NCBI GenBank assembly: GCA_027452265.1
Contig: DAIDGR010000042.1
Coordinates: 40,640-104,639, forward strand
Length of the DNA: 64,000 nt
Direction of reading: 5' to 3'
Source: Caulobacteraceae bacterium
Lineage (GTDB): Bacteria > Pseudomonadota > Alphaproteobacteria > Caulobacterales > Caulobacteraceae
The notes beneath the pieces were generated by a model that was given only the letters and a program-made list of their open reading frames with translations, was not told the DNA's origin and did no database searches. Below, piece after piece: positions 29,740 to 38,369 of this stretch. Every line of letters begins with the position of its first letter. The first letter of the stretch is position 1. Position numbers and translations under genes: made by a program.

Positions 29740-30996
29740 TCAGGGCTGCGGGAGAGGCCTTGGGCCGGGCGCGATCACCGTCGCGGCGACCGAACCCTCG
29801 AAATCGTTGTCCCTGAGCACCGCGCCGAAGGCGATTCCGCCGCCCTCCTCGTGATAGCCGTACAACTGCGTCCCGGTCCCGTCGTCATAGGCGCGGTTGC
29901 CGATGAACACGGTGTTGCGCGCCTGGTAGAGCGGCCCGGACGGCGCGCGCGAGATGACGAACCCCGCCTGGGGCAGCGGTCCAAGCACGGCGCCCACCGC
30001 GCCGTTGTCATAGGCCAGATTGTCGATGAAGGTGGAGTTGTTGGCGAAGGAGTAGAATCCGGCCCCGGCGACGTGATGCACCAGATTGTGGCGATAGACC
30101 GAGTTGTAGCAGTTGTTCTCCACCCCATTGTGCGGCGTGCGGTTCACGTCCAGCCGCCGGTCCAGGGCGTCGTGCATGACATTGTCGACGAACAGGCAGT
30201 CGTGATCGCTTGAGGGCGCCGTCGCGCCATTGGTGAAGGCGGTGAATATGCCCGTGCCGAACTCCCAGTTCGAGATGTCGTTGCCGATCACCTGGGGCCG
30301 GGCGCCGTCGATCTGCAGGCCGGTGTTCAGACATGTGTTGTAGGAGACCACCGCATCGTCGATCCGCCCCTTGCCGCCGTTGGTGGTCAGGGCGACGCAC
30401 TGGTTCTGGGTCAGGGCCGGCGCGGTGAGCGAGAAGGTGCTGGAAGTGATCACCGGCTTGTCGATGTCGTGACCGCCGGCCGAGGCGAGCGCCAGGACCA
30501 GCATGGGCGAGGTTCCGTGGAGGATGGACACGCGGTTGATCAGAGGGGCCGGGGCGTCCGCGTTGTAGGCATAGAGCGCGACCGCATTGACCCGTCGCGC
30601 CGGCGTCGCCGGAGTATCGAGGTCGAGGGTGAAGTCCTGCAGCCGCCATCCGCCCACGCCGTTCCACGTCATCAGATCGCCGCCGAGCGTGCATCCCTTG
30701 TCGAGGCGCAGCACCGACTGGGCCTGGGACGCCCCGATCAGGCTGAGCGCCTGGTGGGTGGAGAAGCTGTGGCCGCAGGCGATGCGGTAATGTCCTGGCG
30801 GCAAATAGACGGTATTCGCGCCCGGCAGGGCGAACGCCTTCTCCAGGGCCGGGCCGCTGTCGGCGTGACCCGACGGATCGGCGCCGAGCGTCCGAAAGTC
30901 GATCGGGGTCGCGGCGAGGGTATGCCCCGAGATCGCAATGCCCAAGCCAAGAGCGAGGGTCGCGCCGAGGAGATGGGGGCAGGGGAGCCGATTCAT
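29740..30996 (-). CDS. Secreted right-handed beta-helix (pectate-lyase-like) protein
   Basis: 418 residues. N-terminal signal peptide (about residues 1-29, ending ISGHTLAA), then a segment typical of the pectate lyase superfamily (IDFRTLGADPSGHADSGPAL, TVYLPPGHYRIACG), then a parallel beta-helix with ladder-like repeats of N, D and hydrophobic residues (IGNDISNW, YRHNLVHHVAGAGFYSFANN, FIGNRAYDDG). No clear catalytic triad is identifiable. Probably acts on, or binds, polysaccharide outside the cytoplasm. ATG 30996 is preferred over ATG 31008 because GAGAGG precedes it at 4 nt. Contains several Cys residues, consistent with periplasmic disulfides. Confidence 0.78.
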   Translation of the reverse strand: MNRLPCPHLLGATLALGLGIAISGHTLAATPIDFRTLGADPSGHADSGPALEKAFALPGANTVYLPPGHYRIACGHSFSTHQALSLIGASQAQSVLRLDKGCTLGGDLMTWNGVGGWRLQDFTLDLDTPATPARRVNAVALYAYNADAPAPLINRVSILHGTSPMLVLALASAGGHDIDKPVITSSTFSLTAPALTQNQCVALTTNGGKGRIDDAVVSYNTCLNTGLQIDGARPQVIGNDISNWEFGTGIFTAFTNGATAPSSDHDCLFVDNVMHDALDRRLDVNRTPHNGVENNCYNSVYRHNLVHHVAGAGFYSFANNSTFIDNLAYDNGAVGAVLGPLPQAGFVISRAPSGPLYQARNTVFIGNRAYDDGTGTQLYGYHEEGGGIAFGAVLRDNDFEGSVAATVIAPGPRPLPQP

Positions 30997-31170
30997 TGAG
31001 CCTCTCATGCAGCGAAGTCTATCAGACGGGCGTTTGCTGCGTCCCGGAGCCTAACCGACAGACTTGGGCCCAATTCCGGCGCCTGACGTGGGATCCCCGG
31101 CCCTTGACCCCGGCGGACGGGCCGCTTAGCCGGGCGCCGATCCAATTTCATGAGAAGACAGCGCGCACCT

Positions 31171-31881
31171 ATGTCGACCCTGATCCTGCTGCGTCACGGC
31201 CAGAGCCAGTGGAACCTCCTCAAGCGCTTCACCGGCTGGGCGGATGTCGACCTCACCGAGGTCGGGGAGGCGGAGGCCGTGCGCGGGGGCGAGCGCCTGA
31301 AGGCCGAAGGGCTTGAGATCGACCGCGCCTTCACCTCGCTGCTGACCCGGGCCATCCGCACGGCGATCCTGGCCCTGACGGCGGCCGACCAGATCTGGAT
31401 CCCGATGATCAAGGACTGGCGGCTGAACGAGCGCCACTATGGCGACCTGACCGGGCGCGACCATGCCGAGATGATCGCCCGCCACGGCGAGGCGCAGGTG
31501 CGGATCTGGCGGCGCTCCTATGACGTGCCGCCGCCGCCTCTGGCGCGCGACAGCGCCTACGACTTCTCGCGCGACCGGCGCTATGCCGGCCTCGACCTGC
31601 CCGCCAGCGAGAGCCTGAAGATGACTCTGGAGCGGGTCCTGCCGTTTTGGGAGGGGTCGATCGCCCCGGCCCTTGGCGCGGGCGAGACCGTGCTCGTGGC
31701 CGCGCACGGCAACTCCCTGAGGGCCATCGCCAAGCACCTGTTCGCGGTCTCGGACGCCGATATTACGGGCCTTGAGATCCCCACGGGCAATCCGCTGGTC
31801 ATCAGCCTCGACGGCGCCTTGAAGCCAACCGCGGCGCGCTATCTCGACGCCGACCGCGCGCAACCCCTTCCGCCGATCTGA
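31171..31881 (+). CDS. gpmA: 2,3-bisphosphoglycerate-dependent phosphoglycerate mutase
   Basis: Glycolytic enzyme of 236 residues interconverting 3- and 2-phosphoglycerate. LLRHGQSQWN carries the phospho-histidine; SLLTRAIRTA, WRLNERHYGDLTG and VAAHGNSLRAI (second His) complete the active site. The start is ATG 31171 by homology; an in-frame ATG seven codons upstream (31150) is an alternative without a ribosome-binding site. Convergent with the Hsp20 gene. 30997-31170 holds no other gene. Confidence 0.93.
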   Translation: MSTLILLRHGQSQWNLLKRFTGWADVDLTEVGEAEAVRGGERLKAEGLEIDRAFTSLLTRAIRTAILALTAADQIWIPMIKDWRLNERHYGDLTGRDHAEMIARHGEAQVRIWRRSYDVPPPPLARDSAYDFSRDRRYAGLDLPASESLKMTLERVLPFWEGSIAPALGAGETVLVAAHGNSLRAIAKHLFAVSDADITGLEIPTGNPLVISLDGALKPTAARYLDADRAQPLPPI

Positions 31882-31894
31882 CGGACGCGCCCGC

Positions 31895-31929
31895 AAAAAA
31901 AGAGGGGCGACGCGTCGCCGCGCCGCCCC
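31895..31929 (-). terminator. Intrinsic terminator of the Hsp20 gene
   Basis: On the minus strand a stem of 11 pairs (GGGGCG, a G-U pair, CGCG) closes a GCGA (GNRA-type) tetraloop and is followed by TCTTTTTTT. It lies 34 bp beyond the Hsp20 stop. Read from the gpmA side it has no T-run, so it serves mainly the minus strand. Confidence 0.85.
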
Positions 31930-31962
31930 ACACCCAGGATAGGCTGGAGCGAAGCCGCCGGA

Positions 31963-32424
31963 TCAGGCGGCCTTTTCGCCCTCGATCAGAGAGGCCGCGC
32001 CGGTCTCGCCCGCGTTGATCGCGATGCGCCGAGGCTTCAGGGCCTCGGGCAGTTCGCGCTTGAGGGAGATCGACAGAAGGCCGTTGGCGAGGCTGGCCTC
32101 GCTCACCACCACGTAGTCGGCGAGCTGGAACCGGCGCTCGAAATTGCGCTCGGCCAGGCCGCGATGCAGGTAGCGCTTGGCCTCGTCATTGGCGGGCTTG
32201 CGGCCCTGGACGGTCAGCAGGTTCTCCTTGACCTCAAGGGTCAGGTCTTCGCTCCGGAAGCCGGCCACCGCGATCTCGATGCGATAGGCGTTCTCGCCCG
32301 TCCGCTCGATATTGTAGGGCGGATAGCCGCTGGCCGCTTCGGTGCTGGCGGCGTCAAGCAGGTCGGCCAGACGATCGAAGCCGACCACGGAGCGATAGAG
32401 GGGGGACAGATCGATGGTGCGCAT
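31963..32424 (-). CDS. Small heat-shock protein, Hsp20 family (IbpA-like)
   Basis: 153-residue alpha-crystallin-domain chaperone. N-terminus MRTIDLSPLYRSVVGFDRL is typical of class A rhizobial/Caulobacter IbpA-like proteins; the alpha-crystallin domain runs from about PYNIERTGENAYRIEIAVAG to NGLLSISLKRELPE, containing the A-x-x-x-NGxL motif (ASLANGLLSI). The C-terminal tail has the IAIN anchor. Expression is probably controlled by a ROSE-like thermometer and a heat-shock promoter just upstream. Binds unfolding proteins in the cytoplasm. Confidence 0.93.
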   Translation of the reverse strand: MRTIDLSPLYRSVVGFDRLADLLDAASTEAASGYPPYNIERTGENAYRIEIAVAGFRSEDLTLEVKENLLTVQGRKPANDEAKRYLHRGLAERNFERRFQLADYVVVSEASLANGLLSISLKRELPEALKPRRIAINAGETGAASLIEGEKAA

Positions 32425-32432
32425 GAAAGCAT

Positions 32433-32451
32433 CCTCCTAGCTGTAGCAAGG
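32433..32451 (-). promoter_or_regulatory. ROSE-like RNA thermometer hairpin masking the Hsp20 ribosome-binding site
   Basis: In the leader, CCTTGCT (32445-32451) can pair with the Shine-Dalgarno AGGAGG (32433-32438) across the loop ACAGCT, leaving the G of TTGCT bulged opposite the Shine-Dalgarno. This U(U/C)GCU arrangement with a bulged G is the hallmark of ROSE elements upstream of alphaproteobacterial small heat-shock genes. The start codon is 8 nt downstream. Confidence 0.7.
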
Positions 32452-32483
32452 TTGCGTCGTTGTCAGGGCGGATCGGGAGCGAG

Positions 32484-32511
32484 CCATAGGGCCTCGCCAG
32501 AGATCCGGAAG
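32484..32511 (-). promoter_or_regulatory. Candidate RpoH (sigma-32) promoter for Hsp20
   Basis: CTTC (32508-32511), a 17-bp spacer and CCTATGG (32484-32490) resemble the alphaproteobacterial RpoH consensus CTTG-N17/18-CYTATNT with one mismatch in each box. The transcript would start near 32477, giving a leader of about 53 nt that contains the thermometer hairpin. Confidence 0.4.
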
Positions 32512-32731
32512 GCCCGGGAACCCAGCGCCTTCGTCGCCTAGATGTGAACCGGAGCGCAGAGGTTCAAGCCCCCGGCCGATCAATCCCGGCGCGCCGTGCT
32601 ATTGGCATTTTTCATGTAGATTCCTTGAGGCCCGCGCGATGCTCGCTTGCCTCGCCTCCATGGGCGCGATACGGCTTCGAGCCAAGCGGGAGCCAGATCC
32701 CGCCAACACCACGCGAGGAGCGAACACGTCC

Positions 32732-33040
32732 ATGACGACACTGGCTGAGCTTACCGATCGCTTGAAGACCGCGGTCGGTTCGGATTCGGGCCTGGGCAAG
32801 ACCCTGAAGTTCAACCTCAAGGGCGATGGCTTCATCCTGATCAATGGCGGCTCGGTGACCAATGACGACGGCCCGGCTGACCTGACCATGACGATTTCCA
32901 TGGCCGATCTCGAAGCCATGGGCCAGGGCAAGCTCGACGCCATGACCGCCGTCATGACCGGCAAGCTCCAGCTCTCGGACATGGGCGTGGCCATGTCGCT
33001 GCAGGGTAAGATGCAGGCCCTGTTCGCCAAGCTGGCCTGA
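32732..33040 (+). CDS. SCP2 sterol-binding domain protein
   Basis: 102-residue stand-alone SCP2 domain: KTLKFNLKGDGFILINGGSV then ADLTMTISMADLEAMGQGKL and GKLQLSDMGVAMSLQGKMQALF, the classic order of beta-sheet, helix and lipid-binding tunnel. ATG 32732 follows GAGGAG (32715-32720). Such proteins bind lipids or acyl-CoA; in alphaproteobacteria they are often near fatty-acid genes. Divergent from Hsp20. The stop codon is the first copy of a 13-bp tandem repeat. Confidence 0.88.
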   Translation: MTTLAELTDRLKTAVGSDSGLGKTLKFNLKGDGFILINGGSVTNDDGPADLTMTISMADLEAMGQGKLDAMTAVMTGKLQLSDMGVAMSLQGKMQALFAKLA

Positions 33041-33087
33041 ACGCGGCCCCTGAACGCGGCCCCTGAACGCCGCCCCTGAACGCCGCC
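33038..33087 (+). repeat. 13-bp tandem repeat carrying stop codons (3.8 copies)
   Basis: TGAACGCGGCCCC is repeated at 33038, 33051, 33064 (one base change) and 33077 (partial). The first TGA is the SCP2 stop. Since 13 is not a multiple of three, the four TGA codons fall in all three forward frames. The next gene's GTG follows directly at 33088. Confidence 0.95.
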
Positions 33088-34047
33088 GTGGGTGAGGCCG
33101 CCCCGCTCCTCTCCATCCCGGACGCGCCTGTCCCTCCAGGGTCGGTCGCTTTCTGGTACGCGGGAGCGGACGGCGCTCGCCTGCGCGCCGCGCGGTTTGC
33201 CCCGGCCCTGGCCGCGGGCGCCGCGCCGCGCGGCTCGATCGTTCTCAGCCCCGGACGCTCCGAGCCCATCGAGAAGTATGTCGAGGTCATTGGGCGTCTG
33301 ACCCGCATGGGGTTTGTCGTCCTGGTGCACGACTGGCGCGGCCAGGGCCTGTCGCACCGCGCCTTGCGAGACCGGCTCCTGGGTCATGCGCGCGGCTGGG
33401 CGCCCTTCCTGTCCGATTTCCGTCGCCTGCTGGACGGCCAGGCCGATGACCTGCCCCGTCCGTGGATCGCAATTGGTCACTCCATGGGCGGCTGCCTGAC
33501 CCTGCTGGCCCTGGCCGAGGGCGAGAGCCGCTTTGCCGGGGCCTTCCTCTCCGCCCCCATGTTGGGGATGCAGACGGGCGCCGTGCCCCGCCCCGCCGCC
33601 CGAGCCCTGAGCTTCATCCTGACCCGGATCGGCCGCGCCGGAGCCCCAGTGCCGGGGCCCCAGGAGACCGTGCCGACGCCCTTCGCCGACAATATCCTGA
33701 CCCACGATCCGGCGCGCTATGGCCGCTTTCTGGCCCAGCTCGCCGCGGCGCCGGATCTGAGGCTGGGCCTGCCGACCTGGGGCTGGCTGGACTTCGCCTT
33801 TTCCGCAACCCGTCGCCTGGCTCACGGCCCGGGGACGCCCCGCATCTCGATTCCGGTCAGCGTGCTGGTCGCGGAGGCGGAAAAGCTGGTGGACAACGCC
33901 GCCGCGAGGTCGATTGTCGCGCGCCTGCCGCGCGGGCGCATCGCCAGTGTCCCCGGAGCCTATCACGAACTGTTCCAGGAGACGGATGCGCGCCAGGCCC
34001 AGGTCTGGGCGGCGCTCGAGGCCTTGCTGGCCGAGGCGGGCGTCTAG
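33088..34047 (+). CDS. Alpha/beta hydrolase, lysophospholipase (PldB-like)
   Basis: 319-residue alpha/beta hydrolase. Motifs: IVLSPGRSEPIEKYVEVIGR (PldB/monoacylglycerol-lipase type), VHDWRGQGLS, nucleophile elbow IAIGHSMGG (Ser at about 131), and the late VPGAYHELFQE with the catalytic His; the acid is probably the Glu/Asp near VAEAEKLVDN. Likely hydrolyses lysophospholipids or monoglycerides at the membrane. The start is GTG 33088; no clear ribosome-binding site is visible because the tandem repeat abuts it. Its stop shares CTAG with the convergent gene. Confidence 0.85.
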   Translation: MGEAAPLLSIPDAPVPPGSVAFWYAGADGARLRAARFAPALAAGAAPRGSIVLSPGRSEPIEKYVEVIGRLTRMGFVVLVHDWRGQGLSHRALRDRLLGHARGWAPFLSDFRRLLDGQADDLPRPWIAIGHSMGGCLTLLALAEGESRFAGAFLSAPMLGMQTGAVPRPAARALSFILTRIGRAGAPVPGPQETVPTPFADNILTHDPARYGRFLAQLAAAPDLRLGLPTWGWLDFAFSATRRLAHGPGTPRISIPVSVLVAEAEKLVDNAAARSIVARLPRGRIASVPGAYHELFQETDARQAQVWAALEALLAEAGV

Positions 34048-34871
34048 GCGCGCTCCTCCGAGCCGGCCTTGGCGGCCGGGGCCAGGGCGACCAGGGCGGC
34101 GTCGAGGATGGCGCGATCACCCGCGATGGCCACCTGGCCGCCGTCGCGCCCCACCGGCTTGCCGCGCCAGTCGGTGACGAACCCGCCCGCGCCCTGGAGC
34201 ACCGGAATCGCGGCCTCGATATCCCAGGATTTCAGCCCGGCTTCGACGACGAGGTCGATATGGCCGGCGGCGACCTGGGCGTAGGCATAGGCGTCGCAGC
34301 CCGTTCGGGCGAGGCGCGCGGCGGCCCGGATCTGGCGCCAGGCGAGGCGTTCGTCGGCCTCGAAGCATCCGTCCGGATCGGTGGTGGCGAGGATCGCCTG
34401 GTCCATGGCGACGCCCCGGCGCACGTGCAGCGGATGCACGCCGTCGCGGTTCACCAGGCGCGCGCCGCCGGCCTGGCCGATATAGATCTCGCCCAGACAG
34501 GGCTGTCCGATCGAGCCGAGCACCGGCCGGCCGGCATGACGCAGGGCGATGAGGGTCGTCCAGACCGGCAGACCCGCCACGAAGGCGCGGGTGCCGTCCA
34601 CCGGATCAATCACCCAGACCCACTCCGCCTCGGGCCGGTCCTCGCCATATTCCTCGCCGATCACACCGTGTTCGGGATAGCGCGCGGCGATCAGCTTGCG
34701 GATCGCCGCCTCGGCGTTCCTGTCGGCCAGGGTGACCGGATCGAAGGCGCCGGCGCGGGCCTTGTTCTGCAACCCGTGCTCGGCCCGGAAGAGGGGCAGG
34801 ATCGCCTCGGCCGAGGCGCGATTCAGGTCGAGAAGGAACGCGTCGAGCGCGTCCAGGCGAGGGGTCATCAT
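34044..34871 (-). CDS. hisN: Inositol monophosphatase-family histidinol-phosphatase
   Basis: Mg2+-dependent phosphatase of 275 residues. Metal/active-site blocks: GEEYG (first Glu), WVIDPVDGTRAFVAG (Asp-Pro-Val-Asp-Gly-Thr) and KSWDIEAAIPVLQGAGG. The DGTRAF and TDPDGCF features match the HisN histidinol-phosphatase branch of alpha- and actinobacteria rather than SuhB. No other histidine genes are adjacent, so the substrate is inferred from family only. Convergent with the lysophospholipase; the stop codons overlap. Confidence 0.8.
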   Translation of the reverse strand: MMTPRLDALDAFLLDLNRASAEAILPLFRAEHGLQNKARAGAFDPVTLADRNAEAAIRKLIAARYPEHGVIGEEYGEDRPEAEWVWVIDPVDGTRAFVAGLPVWTTLIALRHAGRPVLGSIGQPCLGEIYIGQAGGARLVNRDGVHPLHVRRGVAMDQAILATTDPDGCFEADERLAWRQIRAAARLARTGCDAYAYAQVAAGHIDLVVEAGLKSWDIEAAIPVLQGAGGFVTDWRGKPVGRDGGQVAIAGDRAILDAALVALAPAAKAGSEERA

Positions 34872-34997
34872 CAGGCGAGCCTTGCCACAATCGGGATGGG
34901 GCGCAAGACGGGTGGGCCACCTTGCCGCCGCCTTGCGGGCCGGACGCGCGCGTCACCTGACGATTGCGTGCCCGACGTCGGACGGCTTTAAGGCGCC

Positions 34998-35897
34998 ATG
35001 GCCAAGGCGCTTCCCTCGCGGCGACAGGACCGGCTCTGGCGCCTGGAGGCCCTGGCCTTCGACGTGTTCACGGCCCTGGTCCGAATTCTGCCCGTGGATC
35101 TCGTCTCGGCGCTCGGGGGCGCGCTGGGGCGCTGGATCGGGCCCCTGACCTCGGCCCATCGCACGGCGGTGCGCAATCTCGAGATCGCCTTGCCCGAACT
35201 GGACGCCGCCGGCCGCGCGCGGATCCTGCGCCAGCAGTGGGACAATTTTGGCCGCTATCTGTTCGAGTTTCCCATCGCTGATCGGCTGACTCCGGCGGGG
35301 GGGCGCGTGACGGTCACCGGCTTCGAACGGCTGCAGGCCATCGCCCGGTCGGGCCGGCCCGCGGTGCTGATCTCGGGCCACTTCGCCAATATCGAGGTGA
35401 TGGCCGCGGTGATCCTGGCGGCCGGGATCGCGTGCGACGTCACCTACCGCGCGGCCAACAACCCCTATGTGGACCGGAGGATCATCGAGGGTCGGTTCCG
35501 CTACGGCATCCAGCTTCTGGCGCCCAAGGGCGCCGAGGGCGCGCGCGACCTGATCGCCTCACTCAAGGCCGGCCGATCGATCGCCATGCTCAATGACCAG
35601 CGCTACGATACCGGCGTCGCCGGCCCGTTCTTCGGCCAGGAGGTGATGACCTTGCCGGCGGGCGTGCGCCTGGCGCAGCGATTCGGGGCGGTGTTGCAGC
35701 CCATGTCGATCGTACGGCTCAAGGGGGCGAGGTTCCGCGTCGAGGTGCATCCGCCGATCCCGCTCACGGGCGACGAGGCCGCCGGTGTGGCGGCGATCAA
35801 CGCCTTCATCGAGGCGCGCGTGCGCGAGCATCCCGGGCAGTGGTGGTGGATGCACCGGCGCTGGCCGGCGCAGGTCTATGCCCGGCCTTCGGCCTGA
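34998..35897 (+). CDS. Lipid A biosynthesis lauroyl acyltransferase (LpxL/HtrB family)
   Basis: 299-residue LABLAT-family acyltransferase. A hydrophobic N-terminal anchor (about residues 17-50) is followed by the catalytic HX4(D/E)-type motif GHFANIE, then DQRYDTGVAGPFFGQ and PGQWWWMHRRWP near the end, typical of the family. Adds secondary acyl chains to Kdo-lipid A at the inner membrane. ATG 34998. Its 3' end overlaps the convergent DUF2093 gene by 22 bp. Confidence 0.9.
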   Translation: MAKALPSRRQDRLWRLEALAFDVFTALVRILPVDLVSALGGALGRWIGPLTSAHRTAVRNLEIALPELDAAGRARILRQQWDNFGRYLFEFPIADRLTPAGGRVTVTGFERLQAIARSGRPAVLISGHFANIEVMAAVILAAGIACDVTYRAANNPYVDRRIIEGRFRYGIQLLAPKGAEGARDLIASLKAGRSIAMLNDQRYDTGVAGPFFGQEVMTLPAGVRLAQRFGAVLQPMSIVRLKGARFRVEVHPPIPLTGDEAAGVAAINAFIEARVREHPGQWWWMHRRWPAQVYARPSA

Positions 35898-36109
35898 AGT
35901 TGCAGGAAGCGCTGGGTCGCCTCGGCGGCGCCGGCATAGGCCTCTTGCAGCTTGGGGCTCCAGTAGCGCAGCTCCGCCAGGGGCACGCGCTGTCCGCTGA
36001 CCGCGCAGATCACGTAATCGCCGGCGCGCAGCACGGTCATCTCGCCATCGCCATAATGGACGACCGCGGGCCGGCCGCCCTCGCCGAGGAATTTGTCGTA
36101 GGCGTTCAT
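35876..36109 (-). CDS. DUF2093 family protein
   Basis: 77-residue protein with GGRPAVVHYGDGEMTVLRAG, DYVICAVSGQRVPLAELRYW and SPKLQEAY, the DUF2093 pattern restricted to alphaproteobacteria. It follows xseA by 52 bp on the same strand, a conserved neighbourhood. Function unknown. Probably a small cytoplasmic beta-rich protein. The C-terminus overlaps the acyltransferase gene on the other strand. Confidence 0.85.
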   Translation of the reverse strand: MNAYDKFLGEGGRPAVVHYGDGEMTVLRAGDYVICAVSGQRVPLAELRYWSPKLQEAYAGAAEATQRFLQLQAEGRA

Positions 36110-36161
36110 CGTATGAACAGCTTAGCGGCTCCCGGCGGTTGAGACCAGCGCCGGCGGCGGC

Positions 36162-37610
36162 TCAGAAGAGGCTGCCCTGGTCTTCGCCCGCCTTGCGCTG
36201 ACCCTCGCGCGGCCGGGCCCGGGGCGCGGGATGCGCCCCCTCGCCTTCGATCAGCGCGGCGCGTTCGCCGTCATGGAGCTCCAGGCCGATCCTCTGGCCC
36301 GGCGTCAGGGCGGCCGCGCTGCGGACAATCCGGCCCTGGGCGTCGGTGATCAGGGCAAAGCCGCGCCGCAACGGGCCCTTGGGGTCGAGCGAGGCGTGAA
36401 GCTGGGACAGATGGGCAAGGCGCGCCTGCGCCTCAGCCAAGGGCCGGGCCCCGGCCCGGGCGAGCCGCGGGGTGGTGTCGTCGAGGCGCCGGCGGGCCTC
36501 GCCAAGGCGCCGTTGCAGCAGGGCGGGCCGCAGGCGCCCGCTGGCGGCCTGGAGCCGGGACGCATGGGCGGTGAGGTGCGTGCGAAGGGCGCGGATCAGG
36601 CCCGCTCCGGCGAGGTCCAGCCGCTGCACGGCCAGGGCCACGGTATCCTGGGGCCGGGGGAGGCGCCCTGAGGCCTGGGCCAGCCGCGCCTGGCCGCGAT
36701 CGATCAGCCGCGCCACCCGGTCGGCGAGACGCCGCTCCCGCGCCTGGAGGGCCTGGACCAGCTCCGCGCGCACCGGGCTCGCCATTTCGGCCGCCGCCGT
36801 AGGGGTGGGCGCGCGCCGGTCGGAGACGAAGTCGATCAGGGTGGTGTCGGTCTCGTGTCCGACGGCGGAGATCACGGGAATGTCGCAGGCGGCCACTGTG
36901 CGGGCCAGGCCCTCGTCGTTGAACGGCCAGAGATCCTCCACCGAGCCCCCGCCCCGCGCGACAATGATCACGTCGGGCCGGCGGAGAGGGCCCTCAGAAG
37001 GCAGGGCCGCCAGGCCCCGGACCCCGGCGCTCACCTGGGCGGCCGCCTGATCGCCCTGCACCACGGCCGGCCAGAGAAGGACCCGGCAGGGCCAGCGCTC
37101 GGCCAGGCGGTGAAGGATGTCACGGATCACCGCGCCGGTGGGGCTGGTGACCACGCCGATGACCTCGGGATAGGCGGGCAGGGGGCGCTTGCGAGACGCC
37201 TCGAACAGTCCTTCCGCCTGAAGCCGGGCCTTGAGCCGCTCCAGCTGGGCCAGGAGCGCGCCGACCCCGGCGGGCGAGAGAGTCTCGATGATGATCTGGT
37301 ATTGGGAGCGTCCGGGATAGGTGGTCAGACGCCCGGTGACGATCACCTCAAGGCCCGTTTCGGGCCGGACGGCGAGGCCGCGCACCTGCGGCTTCCAGAT
37401 CACCCCCGCGATCGACGCCTTTTCATCCTTGATGTCGAGATAGACGTGGCCGTTGCCGTGGAAGGTGACCTTGGAGAGCTCGCCGCGCACGCGGACAAAG
37501 CCATAGGCCGACTCCACCGTTCGCTTGAGCGCGAAGGCCAGCTCGGAGACGGAGTAGGGCCGGTCATTGGCCTCGGCCGGCGCGGCCTGGGACGGGTCGA
37601 GATCGCTCAT
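36162..37610 (-). CDS. xseA: Exodeoxyribonuclease VII large subunit
   Basis: 482 residues. N-terminal OB-fold DNA-binding domain (about 20-115: [39 protein letters not shown]), then the nuclease domain with [36 protein letters not shown] and [20 protein letters not shown], followed by a long coiled region and C-terminal segment. Degrades single-stranded DNA with the XseB small subunit, which is not in this window. Arg- and Gln-rich tail. Confidence 0.95.
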   Translation of the reverse strand: MSDLDPSQAAPAEANDRPYSVSELAFALKRTVESAYGFVRVRGELSKVTFHGNGHVYLDIKDEKASIAGVIWKPQVRGLAVRPETGLEVIVTGRLTTYPGRSQYQIIIETLSPAGVGALLAQLERLKARLQAEGLFEASRKRPLPAYPEVIGVVTSPTGAVIRDILHRLAERWPCRVLLWPAVVQGDQAAAQVSAGVRGLAALPSEGPLRRPDVIIVARGGGSVEDLWPFNDEGLARTVAACDIPVISAVGHETDTTLIDFVSDRRAPTPTAAAEMASPVRAELVQALQARERRLADRVARLIDRGQARLAQASGRLPRPQDTVALAVQRLDLAGAGLIRALRTHLTAHASRLQAASGRLRPALLQRRLGEARRRLDDTTPRLARAGARPLAEAQARLAHLSQLHASLDPKGPLRRGFALITDAQGRIVRSAAALTPGQRIGLELHDGERAALIEGEGAHPAPRARPREGQRKAGEDQGSLF

Positions 37611-37692
37611 CAGGCGCGCAGCTTAGCGGCCGCCGCGCGCCTGGACGAGAGGGGTGCAGCCGCCACCATTCCCCCTGTGGACGTCTGGCCGC

Positions 37693-38214
37693 TCAGATAT
37701 AGCGGCGCAGGGACCGGGCGAGCTCGTTGGCGCTGGACTTCTTCTTGGTCTGCTGCGGCTGGTAGGCGAGACGGGCGTGCTCGACGCAATAGGGACGCTC
37801 GTCGGCCGCGCGCCGGCCGCAGAAGGTGAATTCCGTGCTCGACGGATCGCCGATCGGCCACTTGCACATGTGCCGGCCGAGCGTCAGCACGGTGGCCGCG
37901 CCGGGGGTCTCGATCCGCTCGGGCGGCGGGGTCGGAAGCCGGGCTTCGGCGAGCGGCCGCTGGGGCGCCTCCGGCATGGCGTGTCGCCTGGGCGCCGCCG
38001 TGGCGGCCGGGGCCGCGGGCCGGGCGCGCGGCGGCTTGAACGCCACCGGACTGGGCTGAGACGGCGTGGCGCGCCCGGACAGGCCCAGGCGATGCACCTT
38101 GCCAATCACGGCGTTGCGCGTGACGCCCCCCAGCTGCTTGGCGATCTGGCTGGCCGAGAGGCCGTCCAGCCAAAGCGTCCTGAGGGTTTCCACCCTTTCA
38201 TCGGTCCAGCTCAT
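37693..38214 (-). CDS. gcrA: GcrA cell-cycle regulator
   Basis: 173-residue GcrA. The N-terminal helix-turn-helix region MSWTDERVETLRTLWLDGLS followed by GGVTRNAVIGKVHRLGLSGR contacts DNA; a Pro/Ala-rich linker (about 50-115) leads to the C-terminal sigma-70-binding domain with CKWPIGDP, FCGRR, and YCVEHARLAYQP (conserved Cys/His). In Caulobacter GcrA acts with sigma-70 at promoters bearing methylated GANTC sites. ATG 38214 gives the canonical N-terminus. A DnaA-box-like site lies about 156 bp upstream. Only alphaproteobacteria carry this gene. Confidence 0.96.
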   Translation of the reverse strand: MSWTDERVETLRTLWLDGLSASQIAKQLGGVTRNAVIGKVHRLGLSGRATPSQPSPVAFKPPRARPAAPAATAAPRRHAMPEAPQRPLAEARLPTPPPERIETPGAATVLTLGRHMCKWPIGDPSSTEFTFCGRRAADERPYCVEHARLAYQPQQTKKKSSANELARSLRRYI

Positions 38215-38369
38215 GGTCCTTCGAGCCTCCGCCCCCATCCGTTTGCGACGGTCCAGGCCCCTTCGAAGGCCTGTGCCGACTATATCTTGTGTCCGCGAGC
38301 GGCCAAGCCGTCCGTTAACACAACATATCGCTACTCCATTCCGCCGACCATACAATAGGCGCCATGCAC

